A DNA stretch of 64,000 nt from Homarus americanus (lineage: Eukaryota > Arthropoda > Malacostraca > Decapoda > Nephropidae): NCBI RefSeq assembly GCF_018991925.1, contig NW_024737042.1:14837647-14901646 (forward strand), given 5' to 3'. The position numbers were made by a program, and so were the translations under genes. Below the pieces are notes generated by a model that saw only the letters and a list, made by a program, of their open reading frames with translations, had not been told where the DNA came from and made no database searches. Positions 12,569 through 22,336 of the stretch are shown one piece after another. Numbering within the stretch: the first letter of the stretch is position 1; every line of letters begins with the position of its first letter.

Positions 12569-13423
12569 CAGTGACCCCTCGGTTAACGAACTCAATCCGT
12601 TCTAGAAGGTCGTTCGTTAACCGAAAAGTTCGTTAACCGAAACCTTTGTTTCAATGGGTTTTTGGGTAATTGGTTCCAGCTCACCGAAAATTTCCTAAAT
12701 TCAACAAAAATGGTAGAAAAGTTCACTTACTTTGAGGTGTGTATGTAGAAGGCTCCTGGATGATGATGATGATGATGGGATTTAGAATGGGGTTGGAGGA
12801 GAAGGAAGAAGAGAAGGCATTGGGGTGGAAGAGAAGTCACCCCATGGCACCATTTCACCCATAAAATTTTAGCTCTCTTGGTGTAATTCACGATTATTTT
12901 CTTTAAATAAACACTGCACTGCATTATATATTGTCAATATGTAAAATAAATTTCAAAATGACCAATAATTTGCTTGGAAACACAGAAAAAAAGCGTTTAG
13001 TTGAAGAGAGTCTCAAGCAAGATGTTACCTCCAGTGAAAACAGAGAGAGACTAACGCCTGTTTGCTGTGTTAAGAGGCTGGATGCCGCGCATTAAACTAA
13101 TCACTTTACCTTCAATTATGTTCAATAATTGTTAAAATGACTAAAAAATTGAATATTAAACTTTTAAAATTATTGAATAGTATGAACTTCTTGATATTTA
13201 CTAAAATAGTAAGGAATTTAAGCCCTAGAACCGATTAATGTATTGGCGGACTGAAACTAAAGCTGGTTGCCCGGTCAGTGCAAGCGAAAACATGTTGAGG
13301 TCGGTTCGTAAGAAATTCGTTAACCGAATTTTTGTTCGTTAACCGAATTGAAGATCCTTATGGAAGGCAGTTCGTTAACCGAAATTTCGTTAACCGAGGC
13401 GTTCGTTAAACGAGGGGTCACTG
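12569..13423 (-). mobile_element. Tigger-type MITE, TTAACGAAC family, copy 2 (inverted)
   Basis: TIRs CAGTGACCCCTCGGTTAACG and CGAGGGGTCACTG, flanked by TA. It is an inverted partner of 11193-12016, only about 550 bp away, so a transcript of intron 1 could fold the two into a long double-stranded stem. Confidence 0.9.
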
Positions 13424-14003
13424 TACAGTATCTACCAAAATATATGAGTTGAAAACAACCATAACACCTTACAGCTAGGCCCAGTAGCCTGGTGGTTACT
13501 ATGATGAGTCTAACCTGGCTACAATGCTGCCCGCGATGGTAACAGATGCAAATGTAAAAAGAAGGTTATCAGGTATGGCATTAATAGATTGTAATGCTTG
13601 TAAGAGTTCAGAAATGGTTAATGCTTAGCTACCTCTGAGGAGTCGGGTGTCTGCCATACGGACATTAATCGTCTCAGGTTATCATCATCAGTACAGTATA
13701 TATAAATTGAGCTTTTATATTTGCAATAATATTTTTTTTTATTAATTAAAATTTTTAATAATGTGCTTAAGCAAGCAATAACATATTTTTAATTCTGGAG
13801 TTGGGTTAGGTAGAATTTAGCTTAATGGAGACAGCAACTGGGGATTCAATAGCTTATGGGAGACCTCTACTTAACATATAGGACATAGGCTGGTTATTTA
13901 GCCATTTTTCAGTCAAAAAAGTGCGCCCTATATGCTGTAAATTACAGTACAGAGTATGTCGAGAGTTCGTTAGGTTTGAAACTTCCAGCTTTATTGTACA
14001 TTA
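13424..14003. other. Intronic sequence, nothing recognised
   Basis: A/T-rich single-copy-looking sequence with scattered CAGTATATAT and TACAGTA motifs. I see no coding frame, TIR pair or RNA gene. Confidence 0.5.
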
Positions 14004-14501
14004 CAGTAGTAACATCTCCATTAGCCGGAATCCCTCTTAACCAGAACTCTACGATAGCCGGAATTGAAATTTTCTCAGAAAATTGTTCCAAAATCCAGAA
14101 TTTTTCTTTGGGAATGATTTTCCAAGGGGAACAGTTTCTGGAAAATTGCAAGACAATTTTCCCAGTACCTGGAACCTCCGGAAAATTCCGGGGATGGGGG
14201 AATTTTTTTTCCGGGTCTGAGAGATGGAAATCTGGCGCATTTTCCGAAAATTCAGAGAAAAATTTTCCTGTATAAATTCTAGAAAATTCCTGGGGATAGG
14301 AGATATTTTTCCGGGTTCGAGAGATGATGTAATGCGCAATATCTGGAACTTCTGAGAACGTCTTTCCATTACACAGAAAATTCTGGGGATGAGGGATTTT
14401 TTTTCGGCTTTGAGAGATGATGTAATGTGCAATTTCTGGAACTTCCTAGAGTATTTTTCCGTTACCCGGAAGTCTCTCATTTCCAGAAGTCTCTGCTACA
14501 G
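14004..14501 (+). mobile_element. Tigger-like MITE with internal tandem repeats
   Basis: The left end CAGTAGTAACATCTCCATTA continues to GCCGGAATCCC; the right end, complemented, starts CTGTAGCAGAGACTTCTGG, a decayed match. From about 14150 to 14480 three imperfect units of roughly 105 bp repeat the order GAAAATTCCTGGGGAT..GAGAGATGATGTAATG..TCTGGAACTTC. The short open frames over it merely read through the repeat. Confidence 0.6.
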
Positions 14502-16492
14502 GGAGGGGGAAAGGGGGGGGGGGGTCCCCAACTTACGAGCGCCCGCTGATACAATTGGGGTTAAACTTTAAATTTACAGTATTTTATTTACCTGATAACT
14601 TATTTTTTACTTTCATTTACTGTATTGTATCATTTCATTTCATCTTTTCTCTTAAATTAAGTGATTTCAGATGTACATTGTATAAGGACTTAGGCTATGA
14701 TATACAGCGGTTCCTCGGTTAACGAACACAATTCGTTCCAGAGTCATTCGTTAACCGAAAATTTCATTAACCGAATCCATTATTTCAATGGGATATTGGG
14801 TAATTGGTTCCAACTCACAGAAAAGTACATAAAAAGTAAAGCCAAAAATGTATAAAGTCAGAAACACTCCTAAAATTCCCCTAAATCGCCCTTAAATCAC
14901 AATACTATATATATACGTACATATACACTTTTACTTTTAAATCACTACTGTAATGTGATACAGGTGATTAATTTTTATCTCTTGTGCAAAATATATGACG
15001 TTTATATTCAAATTATTCGCTGTCTTGTAAGGATTCCAGCAATGCAAATTATATTCTCTTAACTTTAGTCTGAGATATTATATAAGATAAAATTTGTAAG
15101 CCTAAAACCCTGGCTGGAGGAGAGGGAGGGAGGGAGGGAGGGAGCGAGCGAGCAGGTGAGGTAATATGTTTGACAGTTGGAGCCAAAAGTCTCGTGTGTG
15201 TTTATTAAACAGTCCTTAAGTGACTAAGCTTCTCTCATTTTAAAATGCCAGTGAAATGACCTGGGAGAATATAAATTACATTGCTGGGATTCTTGTAAGA
15301 TAGTGATTAATTTGAATATAAACAAGCTATAAATTGCACTAGACATAACAATTCTAACACCATAATCATTTAGTACATGTACAGTATAGGTTTGCACTTA
15401 GGTCATTTATTTCTTTTACGTTTCTTTTAGTATGGTGTGTGCATGTAAATTAATAAAAATAAATGAAGAAATTTATGTAAATCTACCCAAAAATACAGTT
15501 GGAAAACTTTACATTACTAAAATGTACTAAACTAGTGTACTAAAATTTGTATCTCTTGTGCAAAATATATGACGTTATATTCAAATTATTCACTGTCTTA
15601 CACACTGTCTTGCAAGGATTCCAACAATGTAAATTATATTCTCCAACTTTAGTCTGTGATATTATGTAAGATAAAACTTAAAACCTACTGTATAACCACC
15701 AAACCCTTACTGGGAGGGGGGGAGGAGGAGGGGGAGTGACATGTTTGACAGTTGGCGCCAAGGTCTAGTGAAGTATTTATTTGTTTATTTATGTCCTTTA
15801 GATTGAGTTTTGTTTTTTGCTTATAAAATGTCATAGAAGTGACCGGGAGAATATAATTTACATTGCTGAATTTTTATAAGATAGAGATTAATTTGAATGT
15901 AAACATGTGATAATTTGCACTAGACAAAATTTAGATATCATTTTGTATTTATTTTGATTACATGCACATACAGCTTTGCCCTTAGGACAGTGTGTGCATG
16001 TAAATGAGTTTCAATAAATGAATAAAGTTACATATATCGAGCCAAAATAATATTTGAAAAACTTTATGTAGACAGAGCTTGGATGGCTAAATTTTAGAAC
16101 GACCAATAATTTTAATATAAAAAATGCACAAATATTAAAGAGCACAATTTTCTTGATATTTACTCCACTGGAAACGAATGTAAACATAGAACAGATTACT
16201 GAATTGGCAGACTAATCCATCAGCTGATGCTCACAACAAAACGTGTTTGTCGTAAGGATTTCGTTAATCGAAGTTTTGTTCGTTAACCGAATTGAAGATC
16301 CTTATGGGAGGTAATTCGTTAACAGAAATTTTGTTAATCTTACTGTTCGTTAACCAAGGGACCACTGTAGTGGGATTTTAAACATAGTTCTGTAAGTACG
16401 GTATGCACATGGCATGTGTTCCAACTTATGTACAAATCCAACTTAAGAATGTCCTTAGGAACGGAACTGTTCATAACCCGGGGACCCTCTGT
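14497..16492 (+). mobile_element. Older Tigger-type repeat split by a nested MITE
   Basis: The left flank reads GGGTCCCCAACTTACGAGCG. The right end is ATAACCCGGGGACCCTCTG followed by TA, and its complement resembles the left terminus. The MITE at 14705-16367 lies between them, so this would be an older element opened by a later insertion. The left boundary is blurred by a G run. Confidence 0.5.
14705..16367 (+). mobile_element. Tigger-type MITE, TTAACGAAC family with modules
   Basis: TIRs CAGCGGTTCCTCGGTTAACG and TTCGTTAACCAAGGGACCACTG (last 22 bases of the element), flanked by TA. Two internal units combine module arms (AAATTATTCGCTGTCTTGTA..CCAGCAATGCAAATTATA, and GGAGAATATAAATTACATTG) around a spacer of GGGAGGGAGGGAGGGAGC type (15115-15160, 15710-15745). 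The module is thus shared with families having different termini. Confidence 0.8.
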
Positions 16493-16602
16493 ATATCAAT
16501 TTGGTTTAAACCCGCTCAGTACTTTATATTAGAACAGTGGAATTTAATACAGTAAGTTTTGTATATTTCTGATGGAAGTACTGTACTGTATGTTCTCTTC
16601 AG

Positions 16603-16692
16603 ACATCAAATCGTCTCCAGAATTTGAAGCAGAGGGCAGCAAATGCTCAGGCCAAGGTAGACAAATTGACAGGTGCAAGCAAAGCCACTCAG
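16603..16692 (+). CDS. WASHC1: WASHC1 exon 2
   Basis: Acceptor TTCTCTTCAG and donor CAG|GTAAGT are strong. Read in phase 0 the 30 residues (TSNRLQNLKQRAANAQAKVD, then KLTGASKATQ) match the WASH homology helix ..[20 protein letters not shown].. of animal WASH. Exon 1 ends in phase 1, however, and the phase-compatible frame has no similarity to WASH. Family spacing predicts exactly one residue between the exons, which would be supplied if two bases (for example a second AG) were missing at the acceptor. Confidence 0.85.
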
Positions 16693-17026
16693 GTAAGTTC
16701 TGTTTCCCTCTTATTTCTCTTTATTTTTCATTTCATTGTGGCACAGAATCGCTCAGCCTACTGTACAGTATATAATTTTAATTAGTTTATAAATTCATTT
16801 TTTGAGCATATTTGCACTCAACAGATATTTATCAAAAGGCAAAGTCTTATTTTCTTTTTATCAAACTGTTGATCTCAAGTACTGTACAATGAAACTCCTA
16901 TTAACAATTTTAAGTTGGTCTGTTCCTTCGTGTTATTACAAAGTAGTACTGTATCATTACTTTTTATTGTCATATAAGTAAGTAACTAAAATACTGTGTT
17001 TCATTACCCTTCCCAAGTAACTCATG

Positions 17027-17110
17027 TTTTTTTTTTTTTTTTTTTTTTTGAGAGGATTAGCCCACCCGGGCACAGGTCGCTGACCCACATCAGGCCCTGG
17101 GAGCGAAAAT

Positions 17111-17151
<41 letters not shown>

Positions 17152-17204
17152 TATTCATAATAAATAAAACTTATAATAAATAATACAAAATTGAAAAATT
17201 AATG

Positions 17205-17264
<60 letters not shown>

Positions 17265-17472
17265 GTAAAGAATAAAGAAATACAAAAATGAAAAAAAGGT
17301 CAATAGTGAGAAATTATATACTGTATGTGCAGTATGTTGCATTGTCAATAGTAAGAGAAACAATTGAGACCCTGCAATTGTGTGTAAATGAGGCAAAAAG
17401 TCAGATCAGCAACCTGGGACTTAGTCATAATTTTCGTGATGCCATATGGCAGCAGGGTCTACCATGAGACAA
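17027..17472 (+). repeat. Dispersed (TAA)n-bearing repeat, copy 2
   Basis: Poly-T, then GATTAGCCCACCCGGGCACA, two (TAA)n tracts, then GTAAGAGAAACAATTGAGAC and CAACCTGGGACTTAGTCATA. Its right end is where the unclassified transposon at 17475 has inserted. Confidence 0.7.
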
Positions 17473-17802
17473 TAGGGTGTCTCTAGGAGGCGAATTTTTT
17501 TTTTTTTTGAAAATGGGCCTGGCGGTGGCTAATGATGTAGTTCTATGTGCAGAATCATGTGATATCTTCAGATTTGAAAAGTTTTTGTTTTTTGCTAGGT
17601 AAATTTTGGCAGAAATCTTATGAGGAATTAGTATTCCACACCAACACCACTAAATAAGCTTATTTAAAATGGAAATAAATGTATCAAGTTGTTGGGCAGG
17701 ATGAAAATGATCCAGAATAGTGAAACAGAATGATGTAACACATTTATTAAATTTAATATCCTTTAGAAAATAAAATCATCAAATAAAAACTGGGTTTTAC
17801 TA

Positions 17803-19492
17803 CTACGACGGTGTTGCTTTTCCTAGAGAACATGTACTTTCTTCTTCTGTTTCCCTCATCACCTCCCCTGCTGACCACCTGAGCTCCAGATACTTGTGCC
17901 CTCCCTCTCCTGGCTGTGCGTGACTGCTGGCCTCGCTCACTTGCTGTACACAACACTCTATACTCTGGGTGTGCGAGGGCCAGGCAGGGACATGCATGGG
18001 GTTGTCCAGGAAAGCTCTGACTTGAACATTGGTGAGGCTGCAGGTAAGAGGGGGCTCACTGCCAGCCTGGATGTTATCCAGACCTATGAGATCAGTGAGG
18101 GTCTTGGCACCTAGATTGACTTTAGGAGTCTTCCTGACCCTGAAGGAATCGTCACCAACTGATTCGTCATGCCCAGATCCTCTCATAAGTCTCATATCCA
18201 AGATCTTTTTGACTGCCACTCTTCTCTCCTCCTCATCCTTACTGCAGAGCATTGTCTGCAGAACTGCCTCGGGATGAGCATACCAGAAAGATCTCCTCAC
18301 AGTCTGCTCCACAATCTGAACAACCTTCCTTGGCTGACTCCTCCAGGGCTCAAGCTGGAAGAGAACATGCCTCGGACCTTCGGAGAACAGTGACTTGACA
18401 GCAGTGTTGAACCAATTTGGCAAGTAGACACTCACGATGAATTGGACAATAAGTCTCAGGTTGTGAAGCTGGTTCCCTTTCAGTTTATGATGAGCGACCC
18501 AAATTCTGCAGAACCTGAGAGCCGTTGTGAGCCACCTAGAATGTGAGACTGGACCTATCTGCAGGTAAGCAAGTCTATCAGGCATGACCCCACTTTTGAT
18601 GGCACTGCAAATCATGTAACCATAGTACTGGTCAGTACTCAGGTCGTTAATGACAGTATGTGCAAGCTCAACGAGTGGAGGGCCAACTGTGATTTTTTCA
18701 AAGCTCGGATATATTTCTAACTCAGTGGCAGAGTCCAGCATCTTGCCAAGAGGACCAGACCATCTGTTGTTTGAAAGAGTCTTGCCATCCAGCTCCTGGA
18801 TCAGATGTCTGAGTGGCAACTCGTTGGTGTGGAGGTCACAAACAATCCAGACCAGCTTCCTCCCAATCTTCATCTATCCGCCTTGGCCCCCATACACTTA
18901 CCCTGTAATTTCCGTATTTGGTGCTGTCCCCTCCAATGGCCTGCAGGGTCTGGTCTACGTTCCTCTCTCTGAGCCAGTTCACAATGCTATCTGCCACTAT
19001 CTCAGCTGGTTTCCTGATGTCATCTTTTTCTGGAGTGAAATGCCACAAATACTTCCCTCCTGGTTCACTGCAGCAGGAGTAGTGTTCCTCCTTCACCATG
19101 ACAGGGAACAACTTGTCAAAATCTCCAACTTTCATGAACACTTTAGTGTCATCCCTTCTCCCATCAAAGAACAAACAATTGATTCCATTTTCTCTTATCC
19201 CCTTATCAAACTCTTCTTCTAGGTTACTGACAAGTTTCTCCTGAGCTCTCCTTACTTTGTTATGATCTATCACCAGGTGAACATCATTAGGTGTTATCAA
19301 ACCACCGTCAATCCAGGCAGCTGTTGCTATCTCTGCAGTTTCTCTGAGACCAGTGTGGTGTCGCATGCTGGCCAGAGCTATGCTCAGGATATCTTTCCTA
19401 TTTCGAATCTTATGCCTGGAAGGTTTGGGATCATTATTTTCTGGGTTAGGGACAAAGTCACCATTCTCCTGGTCAGCACTCGGATCAGCCAT
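17803..19492 (-). pseudogene. Putative transposase of unclassified element, one frameshift
   Basis: Read 19492 to 17803. The first part (218 aa, from MADPSADQENGDFVPNPENN) ends in VSVWGPRRIDED. The second (356 aa, from about 18873) starts IGRKLVWIVCDLHTNELPLR and continues with SNNRWSGPLGKMLD. Further on are GPVSHSRWLTTALRFCRIWV, PRHVLFQLEPWR, YAHPEAVLQTMLCS and HTQSIECCVQQVSEAS. The frames overlap at about 18840-18873, so one frameshift splits a single protein of about 560 aa. The conserved LHTNELPLRHL and SRWLTTA..R blocks recall uncharacterised multi-copy proteins of invertebrates (from memory). DST in QAIGGDSTK and D in VCDLHTNE are candidate catalytic acids; that is inference. Confidence 0.7.
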
Positions 19493-19663
19493 GGGGAAGT
19501 CATTAAACTCTGAATCAGCTTGACTCCAATCATCGGCCTTTTTACCTCACCCTGGGCCTTCTCAAGTCTCTTTTCTCGGCAATTCTTCTCCTCTTCTGTC
19601 TCTCTGTGGCAGCCTCCTGTCTCTTGGACTCCGGAATATCTTGGCTAGAAATCATGAGAGCCC

Positions 19664-20212
19664 CTATACTGCCAGTCTTCTCTGTGCTTTGACAAATGCC
19701 AGTTCGATCACAGGAATCTTCAGTTCACGCTTGCAAATACAGGAGATGTGGGCCTCGGATTTACAGTCACGATCGCATCCAAACTCAGGACAGAGAACAA
19801 TTGGGCACTTGCAAGTAATTATGTCAAATAACTGGTCCAGTTGCTTGGCAAAGCTGTCCTTAACTGCAAGTTTTCCTCTCCCAAGAGAGATATCTCTTGC
19901 CTTTCCCCAACTGGCTAGCAGTCTCTCACTAATCTTCTTCTGACTTGTTATGACTGGAGGCCTGAACTGAGCGTTAGCCAGAGTGTACTGTGCCAAGACA
20001 GCTTTGGTCATATCACTGGCAATGTCTTTGTTTGTGTAAGTTCTTTGGTTCTTTTCACTGATTTGCCTGATTAAAACACCGTATCTCAAAGCATCTCTCA
20101 ATGTAGGCAACTCCGACTTCAGGAGCTCTCTCCCAGACCCAAGATAGTGACTAAGATGGCTGGATTTTTGGTTCCTTGTCCTGACACAAGCAGCCATCGC
20201 AAATATTATCAA
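19664..20212 (-). CDS. Accessory Cys-rich ORF of unclassified element
   Basis: 182 aa beginning MIIFAMAACVRTRNQKSSHL. The C-terminal part has a dense Cys pattern, CKCPIVLCPEFGCDRDC, then HISCICKREL, suggesting a zinc-binding domain. It precedes the main ORF in the same orientation, 170 bp upstream. It may be the N-terminal exon of one protein: conserved-looking codons (SQDIPESKRQEAATERQKRR) continue past its stop in another frame. The function is unknown. Confidence 0.55.
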   Translation of the reverse strand: MIIFAMAACVRTRNQKSSHLSHYLGSGRELLKSELPTLRDALRYGVLIRQISEKNQRTYTNKDIASDMTKAVLAQYTLANAQFRPPVITSQKKISERLLASWGKARDISLGRGKLAVKDSFAKQLDQLFDIITCKCPIVLCPEFGCDRDCKSEAHISCICKRELKIPVIELAFVKAQRRLAV

Positions 20213-20482
20213 CTTATAAATGCATCAGAATCTGAAACAGAAAAAAATAATGTTAGTTGGGTTGTTAAAGAATGAAGTCAGAAAGCAATGTTCACTATTT
20301 AATTGTAATGCACTAATGCAGCTGTACGTTAGATTTTCGCTAAATTTCACGCTAAAATTTACCTAGCAAAAGGTTGCAAAATATTGAAACTGAAATTATT
20401 TTCTGTTTATATACACTAAAATCTACCAAAAAAGTGATGGGCCATTAGTTTTAGCTGATCTTCCCTCCTATGACACACCCTA

Positions 20483-22141
20483 CTTGTACATGTAATCGTA
20501 ACAGACGATACTTAGGTTACGTTAATTCTTACTTGGCACATGAGAATTTCACTGTTAAAACATGAACACTGATATTCACAAGGTTCAACTGAGTTAAACT
20601 GACTTAATATGGCAGGTGTGAGACATATCTGAGAGACGATGAGGAGGGCGTCATAGAGGTGTCGCGCTTCCTCGTGCACGCGTTTATATATGAGGTTAAC
20701 TGGCAACTCAGGCATGCCAAACGGGCAATACGCGTAGTAACATATACTGTACTTAATTTAAATCAGTTGCTGTACATTTAGCTTTGAAAATCCGTGTCAT
20801 GGGTCAGATGAATTTCTTACGCCTATTGTTACAATCTAATCAGAGGTTGAGCTTGCCAGGCAATATTGAAATGGACGATAGATGCCCAAGTTGATAAGTC
20901 TTTCTTACTTACGATAGAGGCACAAGTTGATAACGGTTTTCTTACGACGTCATCAAAATTTTAGACAAGGGCCTTCTGTGAGTCTGCTGTTAGATCTTGG
21001 AGATAAGAAGACTGACATATTCTTTTTAGGTTACTAATTACTTTTTAAAATATAAAACTGGAATACAAACATCAGATTCTCTGATGATTGGGAATCAAAA
21101 TGATATAACTTCAGTATCAGTTTGGCACTCAGAGCGTCCTTACGGGCTATATTAAGGCTTTGTCATTTCTACTGGCAGACTCTATTCAACTGATTTGAAA
21201 ATTTTAATAACAGTAAATACAGTTGAAGCTTTCAACATCACTCACTAGGGCTCTTGATTGTTTCGTCTGTAATCAGACATATCTTACTTACTCTAACATG
21301 TACGACTTCAGTTGCAATTTTAAATTTCATAACATGATATGAGATACTAAGGAATCTCAGAGTCTCTGAGGTACTTGAGAGAAAAAGGAGGATTCAGGCA
21401 TACTGAAACGGGGAGAAAATGGTTGTGTCAACTGGGGGACTCAATAAAGAAGTTAAAGCTACATGTTTTATGGGCTAGTGAGCATAATATGAATCGTCTG
21501 ATTTTACTTTGACTAACATGTACGACCATAGTCAGTACAGCACATGATTTATAAAAGTCATTTCTAAGAGTCCTTTTATGGTTTTGGTTTAAGCTGGAAG
21601 GTAATGCTAATCATTTTATTATTCTCTACCTATTTCAAGGGGTTCTTATGGATTCTAACTCCTGAGACTTACCTGGCTGCATTAGCACAAATTAATCAGT
21701 CTGGCCATGATTATAAACTGGGATTTTTGGATCAGTTTCCATTTGAGAGACACTAGCAATATCACTAGTGAATGTTGCATTTTAACACCTTGTGTAAAGG
21801 GTCCCCTCTCTGCTGAATAAAATCATCTTGCATTCGCCAAATAAAATATTAAAAGTGATGTCCCAATAATGAAGGGGTTAAGAACCTTGTACACATACTC
21901 ATGTTGTCACTTTCTGTCTCGGATATTGTCTAACTCATAAATTTTTAAAGTTGGTCCCTCTTACACATGTCTTAAGTTTTAATTCAGATCACTTATAACA
22001 CTTAATGTTTCACAATCTTGTTATTTTCTCTTTAGAAAATCTCAACATTATTCAGTAATCTCTTTCACTTATGCCAGTATCCTATACAGTATATGTAATA
22101 CTGTACTTCTGTTGTTTAACCAATAATGTTTTTCTTTTTAG
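20483..22141. other. Intron 2 remainder, nothing recognised
   Basis: I find no gene, TIR pair or tandem array. The last 20 bases form a good pyrimidine tract and acceptor (TTTTTCTTTTTAG) for WASHC1 exon 3. Confidence 0.5.
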
Positions 22142-22282
22142 GTATTTTCCAGTGCACAGTATCCAGGTGGTGACAAATATAAGCCTTATCACCCAATTCA
22201 TAAAGGAGAAGATCCAATACCATTTATATCAACACCAGTGAAGTTGAAAGAAGATCTGTTATTTAATGCAGCTAATTTACAA
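22142..22282 (+). CDS. WASHC1: WASHC1 exon 3
   Basis: 47 codons, phase 0 at both ends, with canonical sites. It reads VFSSAQYPGGDKYKPYHPIH and then KGEDPIPFISTPVKLKEDLL. VFSSA(K/Q)YP is one of the best-conserved WASH motifs and closes the WASH homology domain that contacts the other complex subunits. No defect is seen. Confidence 0.95.
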
Positions 22283-22336
22283 GTAAGTTTATAAACAAAT
22301 GTGTTTTGCCATCACTAATGTTATTAGTATACAGTA

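Larger units (their letters stand above)
17475..20480 (-). mobile_element. Unclassified 3-kb DNA transposon
   Basis: The ends are GGGTGTCTCTAGGAGGCGAA on the left and, complemented, GGGTGTGTCATAGGAGGGAA on the right, flanked by TA on both sides (17473-17474, 20481-20482). A second, subterminal inverted repeat follows: TTTTGCTAGGTAAATTTTGG (about 17590) and its complement (20351-20371). The interior is almost filled by minus-strand coding sequence. TIRs, TA duplication and coding capacity show a mobile DNA element. I do not recognise the superfamily: the ends are not those of the pogo/Tigger elements here, and the protein shows no mariner or pogo catalytic signature. Confidence 0.85.

Noticed and set aside
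16572..16775. Frame over WASHC1 exon 2 that joins exon 1 in phase (DIKSSPEFEAEG..)
   Set aside because: It has no WASH similarity; the alternative frame matches the family closely.
18650..19222. 190-aa + strand open frame
   Set aside because: It is antisense to the transposase-like ORFs of the element at 17475-20480, which show the protein-like composition and conserved blocks.
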